Assembly: GCF_900105395.1 (NCBI RefSeq)
Contig: NZ_LT629775.1
Location: 496,001-560,000, forward strand
Origin: Streptomyces sp. TLI_053
GTDB lineage: Bacteria; Actinomycetota; Actinomycetes; Streptomycetales; Streptomycetaceae
Direction of reading: 5' to 3'
DNA: 64,000 bases
Of this stretch, positions 16,517 through 25,126 are shown piece by piece; the first letter of the stretch is position 1, and each line of letters begins with the position of its first letter. The notes beneath the pieces are model-generated. The model did no database searches. It saw nothing but the letters and a program-made list of their open reading frames with translations, and was not told the origin of the DNA. A program made the translations under genes and the position numbers.

Positions 16517-17011
16517 ATGGCCACCATCCACCTCACCGAGCGGACGCACGCGACACCGGAACAGTTCGTGGCCTGCCTCACCGACTTCGGTCCGGGCCGC
16601 CGGGAACTGTTCGGCAACAGCGCGGACGAGTACCTGAAGGTCCACACCCGGGGCACCGACCGGGCCGATGTCACCGAGGGCTCGGGCGGTGTCTGGGAGC
16701 GGCTGCACTACGACTGGTCCGACCCGCACCGAGTGGTGATGACCACCGTCGACTCCAACATCTGGGGCGGCGCCTCCGGACACACGTACACCTTCACACC
16801 GCTGCCGGACGGCACCACACGGCTGGACGCCGTGGTGGTGCGCGAGGGCAAGAACCTCCGGGGACGACTCACCGGCCTGCTCCTGGGCAGCGTCGGCAAG
16901 GGCGTGCTCGCGAAGGCCCTGAGGAACACGGCCAGGGCCGTCGAGGCCCGCTCCCTCCCGCCCCACGACCGCCCCGCCCCCGACACCCCGAACGCCCCGC
17001 ACACCCGCTGA
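16517..17011 (+). CDS. SRPBCC-family (START-like) protein
   Basis: 164 residues. Begins with ATIHLTERTHATPEQF, then beta strands with W/Y residues (VWERLHYDWSDPHRVVMTT) and a C-terminal helix (LGSVGKGVLAKALRNTARAVEAR), the layout of the SRPBCC/polyketide-cyclase-like hydrophobic pocket fold. These proteins bind or process lipophilic ligands. The last ~20 residues are Pro-rich and disordered. Start ATG 16517 follows GAGGAG by about 14 bp. Divergent from the VOC gene across the CCCTGG box cluster. Confidence 0.8.
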   Translation: MATIHLTERTHATPEQFVACLTDFGPGRRELFGNSADEYLKVHTRGTDRADVTEGSGGVWERLHYDWSDPHRVVMTTVDSNIWGGASGHTYTFTPLPDGTTRLDAVVVREGKNLRGRLTGLLLGSVGKGVLAKALRNTARAVEARSLPPHDRPAPDTPNAPHTR

Positions 17012-17097
17012 CCGGAGCCCGGAACCCGGAGCCGTCGAGGTGGGGAGCAGGCGCCACCGAGCGGATCCGGTCGGGCTCGCGGTCTGCGCCGCCCCGG

Positions 17098-17127
17098 TCC
17101 CGGTCCGGACGTCGCGCCGGACCGGGA
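17098..17127. terminator. Bidirectional hairpin terminator
   Basis: TCCCGGTCCGG (17098-17108) and CCGGACCGGGA (17117-17127) pair perfectly across an 8-nt loop between the convergent SRPBCC and GyrB-like genes. Confidence 0.75.
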
Positions 17128-17147
17128 GACCCGGCGGTGCGGCTGTG

Positions 17148-18314
17148 TCAGTCCCGGGTGGTGGCCGGGAGCCGGGCGAGGACGGCGGCCGCGCGGGCCG
17201 GGTCGGCGCGGAGCCAGGCGGTCGCGTGCTCCCGGACGGCGTCGGCGACGCAGGTGCGGACGGGGCCGTTGCTCAGCCGCGCGCGGGCGGCGCCCTCGAA
17301 CTCGGGCCGGTCGAGCTTCACCGACACGATCGCCGTCAGGCCGGGGCCGAGCCGGGCCGGGGTGGGTACGTACTGGCCCCCGGCGACGGCGGTGAGCGCG
17401 GCTGCCAGGCCGTCGCGGAAGCCGAGTTGGTGGGTTCCGCCGTCGGTGGTCGGCCGGCTGTTGGCGTAGCCGGTGACCTGTTCCTCGTGGGAGTCGGCCC
17501 AGCACAGGGCCACTTCCACGGTTCCCTCCATGTCCGGGCACTCGCGTTCGAAGGCGAGCACCTCCGGGTGGGGCGGGGCGCCCTGTTCGGCGAGGCGGTC
17601 GCGCACTCCCCCGGGGTAGCGGAAACGGACGGAACGGGGCCGGCCGGGGTGCCGGTCGTCGGTCAGGGTGATGTCCAAGTCACGGTTCAGGAAGGCCAGT
17701 TCCCTGAAGCGGTCGGCCAGTGTGTCGAACGAGAGCGTCAGTGCCCCGAAGATCCCGGGATCGGGGCGGAAGGAGATCGCCGTCCCGCTGCCCCCGTCCG
17801 CACCGGTCCGGACGGGCGCCCCGACCCGCACTCCCCGCTCGTACTCCAGCACCCAACGGGAGCCGTCGCGCCGAACCTCGGCCGTCAGGTGGCTGGACAG
17901 GGCGTTGACGACCGACAGCTCCGCAGCGAACCTGCTGCCGGCCGGCGAGCGCCGGCCGACGAACGGGACCCCGCCGCAGAGCACGGACAGGCATTCCTCC
18001 AGCGCACGGCCGTCGCGGTGTCCGGCGTGTCCGACCGGGTGGCCCCTGCCGTCGTCGGCGACCGTGACGCCGCCGTCCGCGGTGAGGGTGATCCCGATCC
18101 GACCGGCCGTGCCGTTCAGCGCCTCGTCCAGCGCCGGCTCGGCGGCGTCGAGCACCAGCTGGTGCAGTGCTCGCTCGTCGACCGGTCCGATGTGCATCCA
18201 GGGCCGCGCCCGAACCGCCTCCAGGCCCTCCAGGACCACGATCATGCCGGCGTCGTACGTCACGGGCTCCTCGCCCGTTCCCTGGCTTGCTCCCTCGCCC
18301 GTTCCCTCGCTCAC
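17148..18314 (-). CDS. Stand-alone GyrB/ParE-like protein with degenerate ATPase site
   Basis: 388 residues aligning along the first ~390 residues of gyrase B (GHKL ATPase then transducer), e.g. GLEAVRARPWMHIG, DDGRGHPVG, SVVNALS, DGGTHQLGFRDGL. The Toprim and GyrA-binding parts are absent. ATPase residues are lost: the catalytic Glu of the ExxxN motif is Asp56, the Mg-binding Asn is Pro60, the GGKF lysine is Val116, the GGLHGVG lid motif is replaced by RRSPAGSR, and the QTK loop is gone. Asp87 and GxG remain. It cannot be a working topoisomerase subunit; a binding or decoy role is possible. No partner gyrA/parC gene is nearby. Confidence 0.88.
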   Translation of the reverse strand: MSEGTGEGASQGTGEEPVTYDAGMIVVLEGLEAVRARPWMHIGPVDERALHQLVLDAAEPALDEALNGTAGRIGITLTADGGVTVADDGRGHPVGHAGHRDGRALEECLSVLCGGVPFVGRRSPAGSRFAAELSVVNALSSHLTAEVRRDGSRWVLEYERGVRVGAPVRTGADGGSGTAISFRPDPGIFGALTLSFDTLADRFRELAFLNRDLDITLTDDRHPGRPRSVRFRYPGGVRDRLAEQGAPPHPEVLAFERECPDMEGTVEVALCWADSHEEQVTGYANSRPTTDGGTHQLGFRDGLAAALTAVAGGQYVPTPARLGPGLTAIVSVKLDRPEFEGAARARLSNGPVRTCVADAVREHATAWLRADPARAAAVLARLPATTRD

Positions 18315-18618
18315 GCTGCCCCCTCCGAGAGTCTCCGACAGAGCTCTCCAGCCTACGGAATTCTCAGGAGAACACCAGGTCAGTGGCGGTGCGGCACGGC
18401 CGTGGACGGGCGCCTGACGGACGATCGGGGGCGGTCGGCCGGGAGGGGCCCGGACCGTCGCGGCAGAGCCGCCGCGAGCCGCTCACGGCCCTGGGAGGCG
18501 CCCTTCCCGGCGGCCGCGGGACCGGGAGTCCGAAGAGAATTTCCCGTGCCCGACCCGCGGCTGTCGCGGAGGCCGGGCACGGCCGCGGCGGCGGTCAGGG
18601 GTGGCGCCGCGGCCGCGG
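18315..18618. other. Intergenic region with imperfect 27-bp repeats
   Basis: About 300 bp between the GyrB-like gene start and the end of the lipid operon. GC-rich imperfect repeats built on GCCGCGGCGGTCAG lie at about 18580-18640 and run into the 3' end of the DUF1295 gene. No gene is supported. Confidence 0.5.
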
Positions 18619-19452
18619 TCAGAGGTGGGGCCGCGGCGGTCCTGCGGGCGAGGCCGTCCGACGCGGTGGCAGGGGCAGGAAGCCGCTGGTGCGCGCGGCG
18701 TACTCGGCCCAGCCGGGCCGCTCCGCACCGAGCCGGCGTTCCAGCATCGGTTTGCCGCTGCCGAACGCGAGCAGGTAGGTCATCAGGACGGGGCTGAGGA
18801 CGAAGGCCCAGCCGACCGGGCTGTCCGCGGCGAGCAGGAACAGGCCCCACCAGACGCAGGCGTCGCCGAAGTAGTTGGGGTGCCTGGTCCAGCTCCACAG
18901 GCCGCGGTCCATGATCCGGCCGCGGTTGGCGGGGTCCGCCTTGAAGCGGGCGAGCTGCCGGTCCCCGACCGCCTCGAAGAGCAGGCCGACCGTCCACAGC
19001 GCGGTGCCCGCCCAGGCGAGCGCGCCGGGCGGGTGGGGAAGGTACTGGGCGGCCTGGACGGGCAGCGAGACGAACCACACCAGAGCGGCCTGGAGCAGGT
19101 AGACGATCCGCAGGGCGTACCGGGTGCGGGCCGGTCCCTCGGGGGCCCGGGAGAGCATCCGGGCGTAGCGCGGGTCCTCCGGGGCGCCGCGGGCGCGCCA
19201 CCACAGGTGGGCGGAGAGCCGAAGGCCCCAGACGGTGACGAGCAGGGTGGCCAGCAGTCGGCGCCCCGGGTCCCCGTGGCCCTGCGAGAGCGCGAGGCCG
19301 CTCAGCGCCACGGCGGTGAACGCCAGCCCCCAGGCGACGTCCACGCCCCGGTGGCGCCCGCTGCGCACCCCCACCGCGAACGCGGCGAGGAGGACGGCGA
19401 GGGCGACGGCGGCGGTGACGGCGAGGTTGAGTGCGAAGGCGGTGGCGTTCAC
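18619..19452 (-). CDS. DUF1295 membrane protein (steroid 5-alpha-reductase/ICMT-like)
   Basis: 277 residues, seven or so hydrophobic segments. The C-terminal GLWSWTRHPNYFGD and the acidic/aromatic motif after it are the signature of DUF1295 and related isoprenylcysteine methyltransferase/steroid reductase-like enzymes, which reduce or modify membrane lipids. GTG start at 19452 has AGGAGG upstream and overlaps the stop of the methyltransferase gene by 4 bp (GTGA), so translation is coupled. Last gene of the four-gene lipid operon. Confidence 0.88.
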   Translation of the reverse strand: MNATAFALNLAVTAAVALAVLLAAFAVGVRSGRHRGVDVAWGLAFTAVALSGLALSQGHGDPGRRLLATLLVTVWGLRLSAHLWWRARGAPEDPRYARMLSRAPEGPARTRYALRIVYLLQAALVWFVSLPVQAAQYLPHPPGALAWAGTALWTVGLLFEAVGDRQLARFKADPANRGRIMDRGLWSWTRHPNYFGDACVWWGLFLLAADSPVGWAFVLSPVLMTYLLAFGSGKPMLERRLGAERPGWAEYAARTSGFLPLPPRRTASPAGPPRPHL

Positions 19453-20804
19453 GGCCGCTCCTCCTTCCCGCCGAACGGCCGCTGCTCCTCCCGCCCGGAG
19501 GGGGAGGTCGGCACCGGTGCGTCCGTCGCCCCGTCGCGGGTGAGGAGGAGCTGGTGGAGGTCGAGATAGCCGGTGCGGAACCCGGCCTCGGAGTGGGCGA
19601 GGTAGAGCTCCCACATCCGCCGGAACACCTCGTCGAAGCCGAGGGCCGCGACCTGCGGCGAGCGTTCGGTGAAGCGTTCGCGCCACAGGCGCAGCGTCTC
19701 GGCGTAGTGCGGTCCGTACGCGTCGGCACGGGTGAGGCGCAGCCGGGTGTGACGGGTGGCGCTCTCCTCGATCGCCCGTACGGAGGGGATCTGGCCGCCG
19801 GGGAAGATGTACTTGAGGATCCAGGTGTAGGTGCGGCTGCTGGCCACCATCCGGCCGTGGGGCATGGTGATCGCCTGGAGGGCGACACGTCCGCCGGGTG
19901 CCAGGACCCGGTCGAGGGTGGCGAAGTAGTCGGGCCAGAAGGGCCGGCCGACGGCTTCGATCATCTCGACGCTGACCACGGCGTCGTACTGGCCTTCGGC
20001 GGCGCGGTAGTCGCACAGCCGGACCTCCGCCCGGTCCGCCTGCCCGGCCGCGGCGATCCGCTGCCGGGCGAGAACGAGCTGCTGCTCGGAGAGGGTCAGG
20101 CTGACGACGTGGGCGCCGCGCCCGGCGGCGCGCAGGGCCAGTTCGCCCCAGCCGGTGCCGATCTCCAGCATCCGGGTGCCGGGACCGACGCGGGCGAGGT
20201 CGAGCAGCCGGTCGATCTTGCGGTGCTGGGCTGCGGCCAGATCGTCGTGGGTGGCGAGCGGCGCGTGGGCGGCGCCGGTCGGGAAGAGGGCGGCGGAGTA
20301 GCTCATCGTCGGGTCGAGGAACAGCGCGAACAGGTCGTTCGACAGGTCGTAGTGGCGGCCGACGTTGCGCCGTGTGTTCGCCGCGGTGGAGAGTTCCTCG
20401 TCCGGCGGCCGCTGGACGTAGAGCCGGCGCAGCCACCGCGTGCCGGTCGGCACGAGGGTCTCGGGGGCGGTGGCGAGCGCGGTGAGCAGTGCGACCAGGT
20501 CGGGGCTGTCCCAGTCCCCGGCCTGGTAGGACTCGCCGAAGCCGATCAGGCCGCCCTCGCCGACCCGGTGGAGGAAGGCCCGGGGGCGGTGCAGGCGCAG
20601 GACCGGCGCCCCGGCCGGCGCGGGTCGCAGGACGCGGCCGCCCGGGAGTTCGACGCGCAGGCCGCGCCGCGAGGCCGCCCGGCGCAGCAGGCGCGCGGCG
20701 ACGGCGGCCCGCAGCGGCACGTCCGGCACTCGGGCGACGTCCGGCCAGCGCGCGGGGTCGACGGAGGGTGTCGGCGTCGCGGCCGGGGGGACCGTGGTCG
20801 TCAT
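19449..20804 (-). CDS. Cyclopropane-fatty-acyl-phospholipid synthase-type methyltransferase
   Basis: 451 residues. After an N-terminal ~130-residue domain come NVGRHYDLSNDLFALFLDPTM, the SAM-binding LEIGTGWGEL, LTLSEQQ and VEMIEAVG motifs of CFA synthases, and a C-terminal HxE-rich helical part. The family methylates the double bond of membrane phospholipid acyl chains with SAM, giving cyclopropane or methyl-branched chains. Placement with FAD, DUF1365 and DUF1295 genes matches known clusters that build modified (including methylated and furan) fatty acids in other bacteria. ATGA overlaps couple it to both neighbours. Confidence 0.92.
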   Translation of the reverse strand: MTTTVPPAATPTPSVDPARWPDVARVPDVPLRAAVAARLLRRAASRRGLRVELPGGRVLRPAPAGAPVLRLHRPRAFLHRVGEGGLIGFGESYQAGDWDSPDLVALLTALATAPETLVPTGTRWLRRLYVQRPPDEELSTAANTRRNVGRHYDLSNDLFALFLDPTMSYSAALFPTGAAHAPLATHDDLAAAQHRKIDRLLDLARVGPGTRMLEIGTGWGELALRAAGRGAHVVSLTLSEQQLVLARQRIAAAGQADRAEVRLCDYRAAEGQYDAVVSVEMIEAVGRPFWPDYFATLDRVLAPGGRVALQAITMPHGRMVASSRTYTWILKYIFPGGQIPSVRAIEESATRHTRLRLTRADAYGPHYAETLRLWRERFTERSPQVAALGFDEVFRRMWELYLAHSEAGFRTGYLDLHQLLLTRDGATDAPVPTSPSGREEQRPFGGKEERP

Positions 20805-21646
20805 GGGGCGGGTACCTCTTCCGTGGGAGCGGGCCGGTCGTCGGGCCGGGGCGCGGCGGCCGCGGGGCAGGCAGGGGTGGCGGCGGAGCGGTCGGTGGTG
20901 TCGGCCGGCCGGGGACGGACCGGCAGGCCGCTGAGCCACAGCCGGATCCCCCGGTAGCGGATGTGGAGGCTGACGGCCCAGGTGGCGAACGGATGGGTGA
21001 GCGCGACCCGCAGCAGGGCCGCCGGGCCGGCCGGTCGTGCGGCGCCGCGCACGGTGGCGGTGAAGGCCGGCTCGCCCCGGCGCTCCAGGTGGACCGCCAG
21101 CCGGAGCTGGTCCCCCGGTTCGGGCAGCACCATGCGGTAGCGGCCGTCGACGGGGAAGAACGGTGAGACGTAGAAGTCCTTGTCGCACTCGCCGCGGCCC
21201 TCGGGGTCGGGCGCCAGCAGGTAGCGGTGGCGGCCGCCGTAGGTGTTGTGGACCTCGGCGACGGTGCACAGCGGGCGGCCCTCCGCGTCCCGGCACCAGT
21301 ACACGGTCAGCGGGTTGAACACGTGTCCGAGCGAGCGGGCCTGGGTCAGCATCAGGACCCTTCCGCGGCCGAGCCGGACACCGTGACCGAGGAGGTAGCG
21401 CTCCAGGTCGTGCCGGACCGTCGGCGGGTCGTCGGCGGCCGCGAGGGCGTGGTCGCGCGGCAGGAAGCGGGCCAGTGGCCGCAGCGGGCGCGGCAGCACC
21501 GGCAGGTCGTCGAGGTCCACCAGCCACAGGTAGCCGGCGTGCCGGAACGCCCGTCTCCGGGGTGCGGTGCGCACGTGCGTGGTGACGGTGTCGTAGAGGA
21601 CCGCGCGCCACGGTCCGGGCAGGTTCGGGGCGGGCGAGGCGGTCAC
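20801..21646 (-). CDS. DUF1365 protein
   Basis: 281 residues. DUF1365 hallmarks: RRRAFRHAGYLWLVDLDDLP, LMLTQARSLGHVFNPLTVYWC, VHNTYGGRHRYLL, DKDFYVSPFFPVDG and SLHIRYRGIRLWLSG near the end. The biochemical role is not firmly known, but DUF1365 genes nearly always accompany FAD oxidoreductase and CFA-synthase genes. Starts at GTG 21646, overlapping the FAD gene stop by 4 bp; its own stop overlaps the methyltransferase ATG. The last ~45 residues are Pro/Ala-rich and variable. Confidence 0.9.
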   Translation of the reverse strand: MTASPAPNLPGPWRAVLYDTVTTHVRTAPRRRAFRHAGYLWLVDLDDLPVLPRPLRPLARFLPRDHALAAADDPPTVRHDLERYLLGHGVRLGRGRVLMLTQARSLGHVFNPLTVYWCRDAEGRPLCTVAEVHNTYGGRHRYLLAPDPEGRGECDKDFYVSPFFPVDGRYRMVLPEPGDQLRLAVHLERRGEPAFTATVRGAARPAGPAALLRVALTHPFATWAVSLHIRYRGIRLWLSGLPVRPRPADTTDRSAATPACPAAAAPRPDDRPAPTEEVPAP

Positions 21647-23037
21647 GGCGCGCTCACCCCCAGCAGGGAGTGCGCGGCCTGGACGCCGGAGCGGCAGCCG
21701 TCCTCGTGGAAGCCCCAGCCGTGGTAGGCGCCGGCGAACGCGGTGCGGGCGGTGGCGAGGCCGGGCAGCCGGCGCTGGGCCGCGACCGTGCGCGCGGTGT
21801 ACACGGGGTGTTCGTAGACGGTGCGGGACAGCACCCGCTCCTCGGGGATCGGCCGCTGCCGGTCCTCGTTGAGGGTGACCAGGTAGTCGGCCTCGGTGTC
21901 CAGCCGCAGCAGCCGGTTGAGGTGGTAGCTGACCCGGACCCGGTCGGAGGGCGCGGTGCAGTGGGGCATCCGGTAGTTCCACGATCCACGCGCCGAGGGC
22001 GCGGCGGGAAGGACCGTCGGGTCGCGGTGCAGCACCGTCGGGTTGCGCGAGTAGCGGAAGGCGCCGAGGACGGCGCGCTCGTCGTCGCTCGGGTCGGCGA
22101 GCAGCCGGAGCGCCTGGTCGGCGTGCGTGGCGACCACCACGGCGTCGGCCTCGGTGCTGCGGCCGTCCGCGCGGACCACGGTGACCCCGTCCGGGTGCCG
22201 GCGCACCGCGCGCACGGGCGCGGACCGGTGGACGGTGGTGAGCCGCTCGGCGATCCGCTCGACGTAGGTGCGCGATCCGCCGACGACGGTGTGCCAGGTC
22301 GGTGAGCCGCCCACGCCGAGCAGGCCGTGGTTGCGCAGGAAGGCGAACAGGTAGCGGGCCGGGTAGTCCCCCGCCAGGTCGGGGGCGCAGGACCACACCG
22401 AGGAGACGACCGGGGTCATGAAGTGGCTCACGAAGTAGGGTCCGAACCGGCCGGCGGCGAGGAACTCCCGCAGGCTCGGCTCCCCCGCGTCCGGGTCGGC
22501 CAGCAGCCGGCGGGCGCGCCGGTGGAACCGGGGCACCTCGGCGAGCATGCGCAGGTACCGGCCCCGGACCACCACGTCGGGGCGGCCGAGCAGTCCCACC
22601 GGTCCCCGCGCGCCCGCGTACTCCAGGCCGCAGCCGTCGCAGCGTACGGACATGCTCATCTCGCTCTCCTGGGTGCGGACCCCGAGTTCCGCGAACAGGC
22701 GCACCAGGTGCGGGTAGGTGCGGGCGTTGTGCACCAGGAACCCGGTGTCCAGCGCGAGTGCCCGCCCGGCGCGGTCGACGGCGTCCTGGGTGTGCGCGTG
22801 GCCGCCGAGGCGCCCGTCGGCCTCGAACAGCTCGACCTCCACCCCGGCCCGGGTGAGCTCGTACGCCGCGGTGAGCCCGGCGACGCCGGACCCGACCACC
22901 GCCACCGTGCGCGGACGCGGGCCCCCGCCGGGACGCGGCCCGACCCGCGCGGGAGCCGGGACGGCGGCAGCGCTGACGGCGTTACCGACCGCGGCGGCGT
23001 CGGTTCGGGCGGCGGGGACGGTGTCGAACGTGGTCAC
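21643..23037 (-). CDS. FAD-dependent amine-oxidase-like protein of a CFA/DUF1365 operon
   Basis: 464 residues. After a variable ~45-residue tail, the Rossmann motif VVGSGVAGLTAAYEL and EADGRLGGHAHT identify an NAD(P)/FAD-binding protein of the amine-oxidase/desaturase class; a GWGFHEDGCRSG block near the C-terminus closes the FAD fold. In CFA/DUF1365 clusters this protein is thought to oxidise or desaturate the acyl chain. GTG start at 23037 has GGAGGGG upstream. First gene of the operon (21643 to 18619, all overlaps 4 bp). In other bacteria such operons answer to light or singlet oxygen; no regulator gene lies here. Confidence 0.9.
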   Translation of the reverse strand: MTTFDTVPAARTDAAAVGNAVSAAAVPAPARVGPRPGGGPRPRTVAVVGSGVAGLTAAYELTRAGVEVELFEADGRLGGHAHTQDAVDRAGRALALDTGFLVHNARTYPHLVRLFAELGVRTQESEMSMSVRCDGCGLEYAGARGPVGLLGRPDVVVRGRYLRMLAEVPRFHRRARRLLADPDAGEPSLREFLAAGRFGPYFVSHFMTPVVSSVWSCAPDLAGDYPARYLFAFLRNHGLLGVGGSPTWHTVVGGSRTYVERIAERLTTVHRSAPVRAVRRHPDGVTVVRADGRSTEADAVVVATHADQALRLLADPSDDERAVLGAFRYSRNPTVLHRDPTVLPAAPSARGSWNYRMPHCTAPSDRVRVSYHLNRLLRLDTEADYLVTLNEDRQRPIPEERVLSRTVYEHPVYTARTVAAQRRLPGLATARTAFAGAYHGWGFHEDGCRSGVQAAHSLLGVSAP

Positions 23038-23300
23038 GAGGGCCCCTCCGGTCGGGGCCGCGACGGGGCCCGCATGGTCGTTGCACCAGGTGTTCGGAAC
23101 AGACCGGGGAACGGATTGGCCCGGCGCCGCACGCCCCGGGGGCAGGGACACGGTGCCGCATCGATTCCGCGCGTCGGCTTCCCGGCCCGTGGGCGCCGCG
23201 GTCCGCTCCGGCCGGTGTCGGCGCCCACCGGAGCGTCCGGGACCCGGGCCGACGAAGGGGCGCGTCGCTCCGACGCCGCCCGCGCGCGGCCGGGGAGACT

Positions 23301-23726
23301 GTGCCGACGGAACCCGAGGAGCAGCCGGTGACTGTGGACGGTTCGCGGCAGGACGGGGAGCGCGGGCCGGAGTCCCCCGCTCGGTGGTGGGAGGAGGGCG
23401 AGGAGCCGGACTACCGGGCGACGATGGCCAACGAGCGGACGTTCCTGGCCTGGTCCCGTACGGCGCTGGCACTGCTGGCCGGGGCGCTGGCGGTCCTGGG
23501 ACTGGGGCAGGTGGGCCCGTACGGCGTACGGCTCGGGCTGGCCTGCTACCTGATCCTCCTCGCGGTGGCGGCGACGGTCTCGGGGTACTGGCAGTGGCGG
23601 GTGCGGCAGCGGCGGATGCGGCTCCGCGAGCCACTGGGCCACAGCACGGTGAACGCGATGGTGGGGCTCGCGTTCCTGGTCCTGGCGGGAATCGTGGTCG
23701 CCGCCGTGGCCGTCGGCCCGCACTGA
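23301..23726 (+). CDS. DUF202 membrane protein (YidH-like)
   Basis: 141 residues. ANERTFLAWSRTALALL is the DUF202 signature, followed by two further membrane helices, giving three in total. Function unknown. The acidic N-terminal tail is cytoplasmic by prediction. Start is uncertain: GTG at 23301, or GTG at 23328, which has GAGGAG at the right distance. Divergent from the lipid operon. Confidence 0.82.
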   Translation: MPTEPEEQPVTVDGSRQDGERGPESPARWWEEGEEPDYRATMANERTFLAWSRTALALLAGALAVLGLGQVGPYGVRLGLACYLILLAVAATVSGYWQWRVRQRRMRLREPLGHSTVNAMVGLAFLVLAGIVVAAVAVGPH

Positions 23727-23748
23727 CGCCCGGCCCGCACCGCCCTGG

Positions 23749-23797
23749 CGCCCTGCCCCGCCCTGCCCCGCCCTGCTCTGCTCTGCTCTGCCCGGCG
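23749..23797. repeat. CCCTG/CTCTG microsatellite-like tract
   Basis: CCGCCCTGCCCCGCCCTG passes into repeated CTCTG units between the DUF202 gene and the small secreted protein gene. Low-complexity spacer, no clear stem. Confidence 0.6.
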
Positions 23798-24007
23798 CGC
23801 GCCGTTGCGGCGGTGTCCGTGTCGTAGTCCGCGGCGCCTTCGGCCCCTCGCAGTCAGATGACCGATGCCCGCCGGCTCCGGGTCGGCCAGAGTCGATCTC
23901 GCCGGGCAGGACAGCGCCCCCGATCCGGGGAGCGACCGCTCGGCGGCCGCCCCGCACCGCACAGCCCGCGCGGCCGGCCACCCGACCGAACAAGGGAGAT
24001 CGCCTTC

Positions 24008-24307
24008 ATGAAGCGCACGGCACGGACCACGGCCGCACTGCTCCTCGCAGGAGCCGCGGCGACCGGCATGCTCGCCGTGAGCGCCGGAACCGCCTCGGCG
24101 GCCGGCTACGCCAACTCGCTCACGTACACCTTCGCCAGCGGCGACAGCGGCGCCAACTGGAACGAGTGCAACAGCAGCAAGCGGGCGCAGAACGGCATCC
24201 TCGACCGGTCCGGGAACCTGGACCCGCAGGTGTACTACTACTGCGCCCCCGGGCAGTTCGCGCACGGCGAGCAGGCCGTGAACCTCTGGTTCCGGCACCG
24301 CGCCTGA
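24008..24307 (+). CDS. Small secreted protein with two cysteines
   Basis: 99 residues. Classic Sec signal peptide: KRTARTT, a hydrophobic core, then ASA cleavage near residue 32. The mature ~67 residues have two Cys (NECNSS and YYYCAPG) that probably form a disulfide, and aromatic Tyr/Trp residues. Reads like small secreted streptomycete proteins of unknown role. GGGAG lies ahead of the ATG at 24008. Confidence 0.8.
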   Translation: MKRTARTTAALLLAGAAATGMLAVSAGTASAAGYANSLTYTFASGDSGANWNECNSSKRAQNGILDRSGNLDPQVYYYCAPGQFAHGEQAVNLWFRHRA

Positions 24308-24419
24308 CGGTCGGAGCGGTCCGAACGACGCCGGGCCCGGGCGGGACCGTGTGCGAGGCGGCCTCGTCACGGCCTGTTCCGGCCCGGCACTGTCAGTGGC
24401 ACGGCCGAGAATCGGCGTC

Positions 24420-25013
24420 ATGACGGTGACCGCTGCTGACTACTCGTGGTTCGAGGACACGTTCCCGGACCTCGCCGAGGCGTACTGCCTCACACTGGTG
24501 AAGGACCTCGCGCCGGCCGATCTGCTGCGACGCCTCGACGGGGAAGAGGGCCCGGTACTGACCGGAGCGGCAGCGGTGGTCGAAGCCGCCTACCGCCTGG
24601 GCGACTCGCAGCAGCTCGTCGCGATGGCCCGCGTCGGCCCGTGGACACTGATGATCGAGCCGAACGGCCACCTCGGCGTCGACGAGGAGCGGGCACTGCC
24701 GGCTTCGGCGGGAACCACGTGGATCTCGCACTTCTGCAACGTCAACGGCCTGGGCTCGTTCCTCTGGGCCGAGGACGGCGGGGTCCGCTCGGCGTTCGAG
24801 CCGGTACTCCCCGATTCCCGTTGGGGCAGCACCCCCGATGACCAGCTGAGCGCGATGCACCGGGTCGGCTTCCACTTCGGCACCGACGCACCGGACGTCG
24901 ACCGGTCGGTGGCTGCGGCCTTCGCCCTCGCGGAGACCATGACCGGAGTCCGCCCTACGCCGGAGCTACTCGGCACTACCGCGTTCACCTGCGGATTCCT
25001 CAGGATCCGCTGA
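24420..25013 (+). CDS. DUF6461-like cytoplasmic protein
   Basis: 197 residues from ATG 24420. The opening WFEDTFPDLAEAYCLTLVKDL and the later VGPWTLMIEPNG and TTWISHFCNVNGLGSFLWA segments match the pattern I know for DUF6461 proteins, an actinobacterial family with no known function. No signal peptide or membrane helix. Spaced 112 bp after the secreted protein gene; co-transcription is possible but not shown. Confidence 0.72.
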   Translation: MTVTAADYSWFEDTFPDLAEAYCLTLVKDLAPADLLRRLDGEEGPVLTGAAAVVEAAYRLGDSQQLVAMARVGPWTLMIEPNGHLGVDEERALPASAGTTWISHFCNVNGLGSFLWAEDGGVRSAFEPVLPDSRWGSTPDDQLSAMHRVGFHFGTDAPDVDRSVAAAFALAETMTGVRPTPELLGTTAFTCGFLRIR

Positions 25014-25126
25014 TCACAGCGGATCACGGGTGCGGGCCGGGACGATCGTGCGCCACCTGATCGGCCGGCCGCGTGTCGCGGGCCGGGGCGCGCGGCGGAT
25101 GCCCGTCGAGGAGGCCAGAATGAGGC

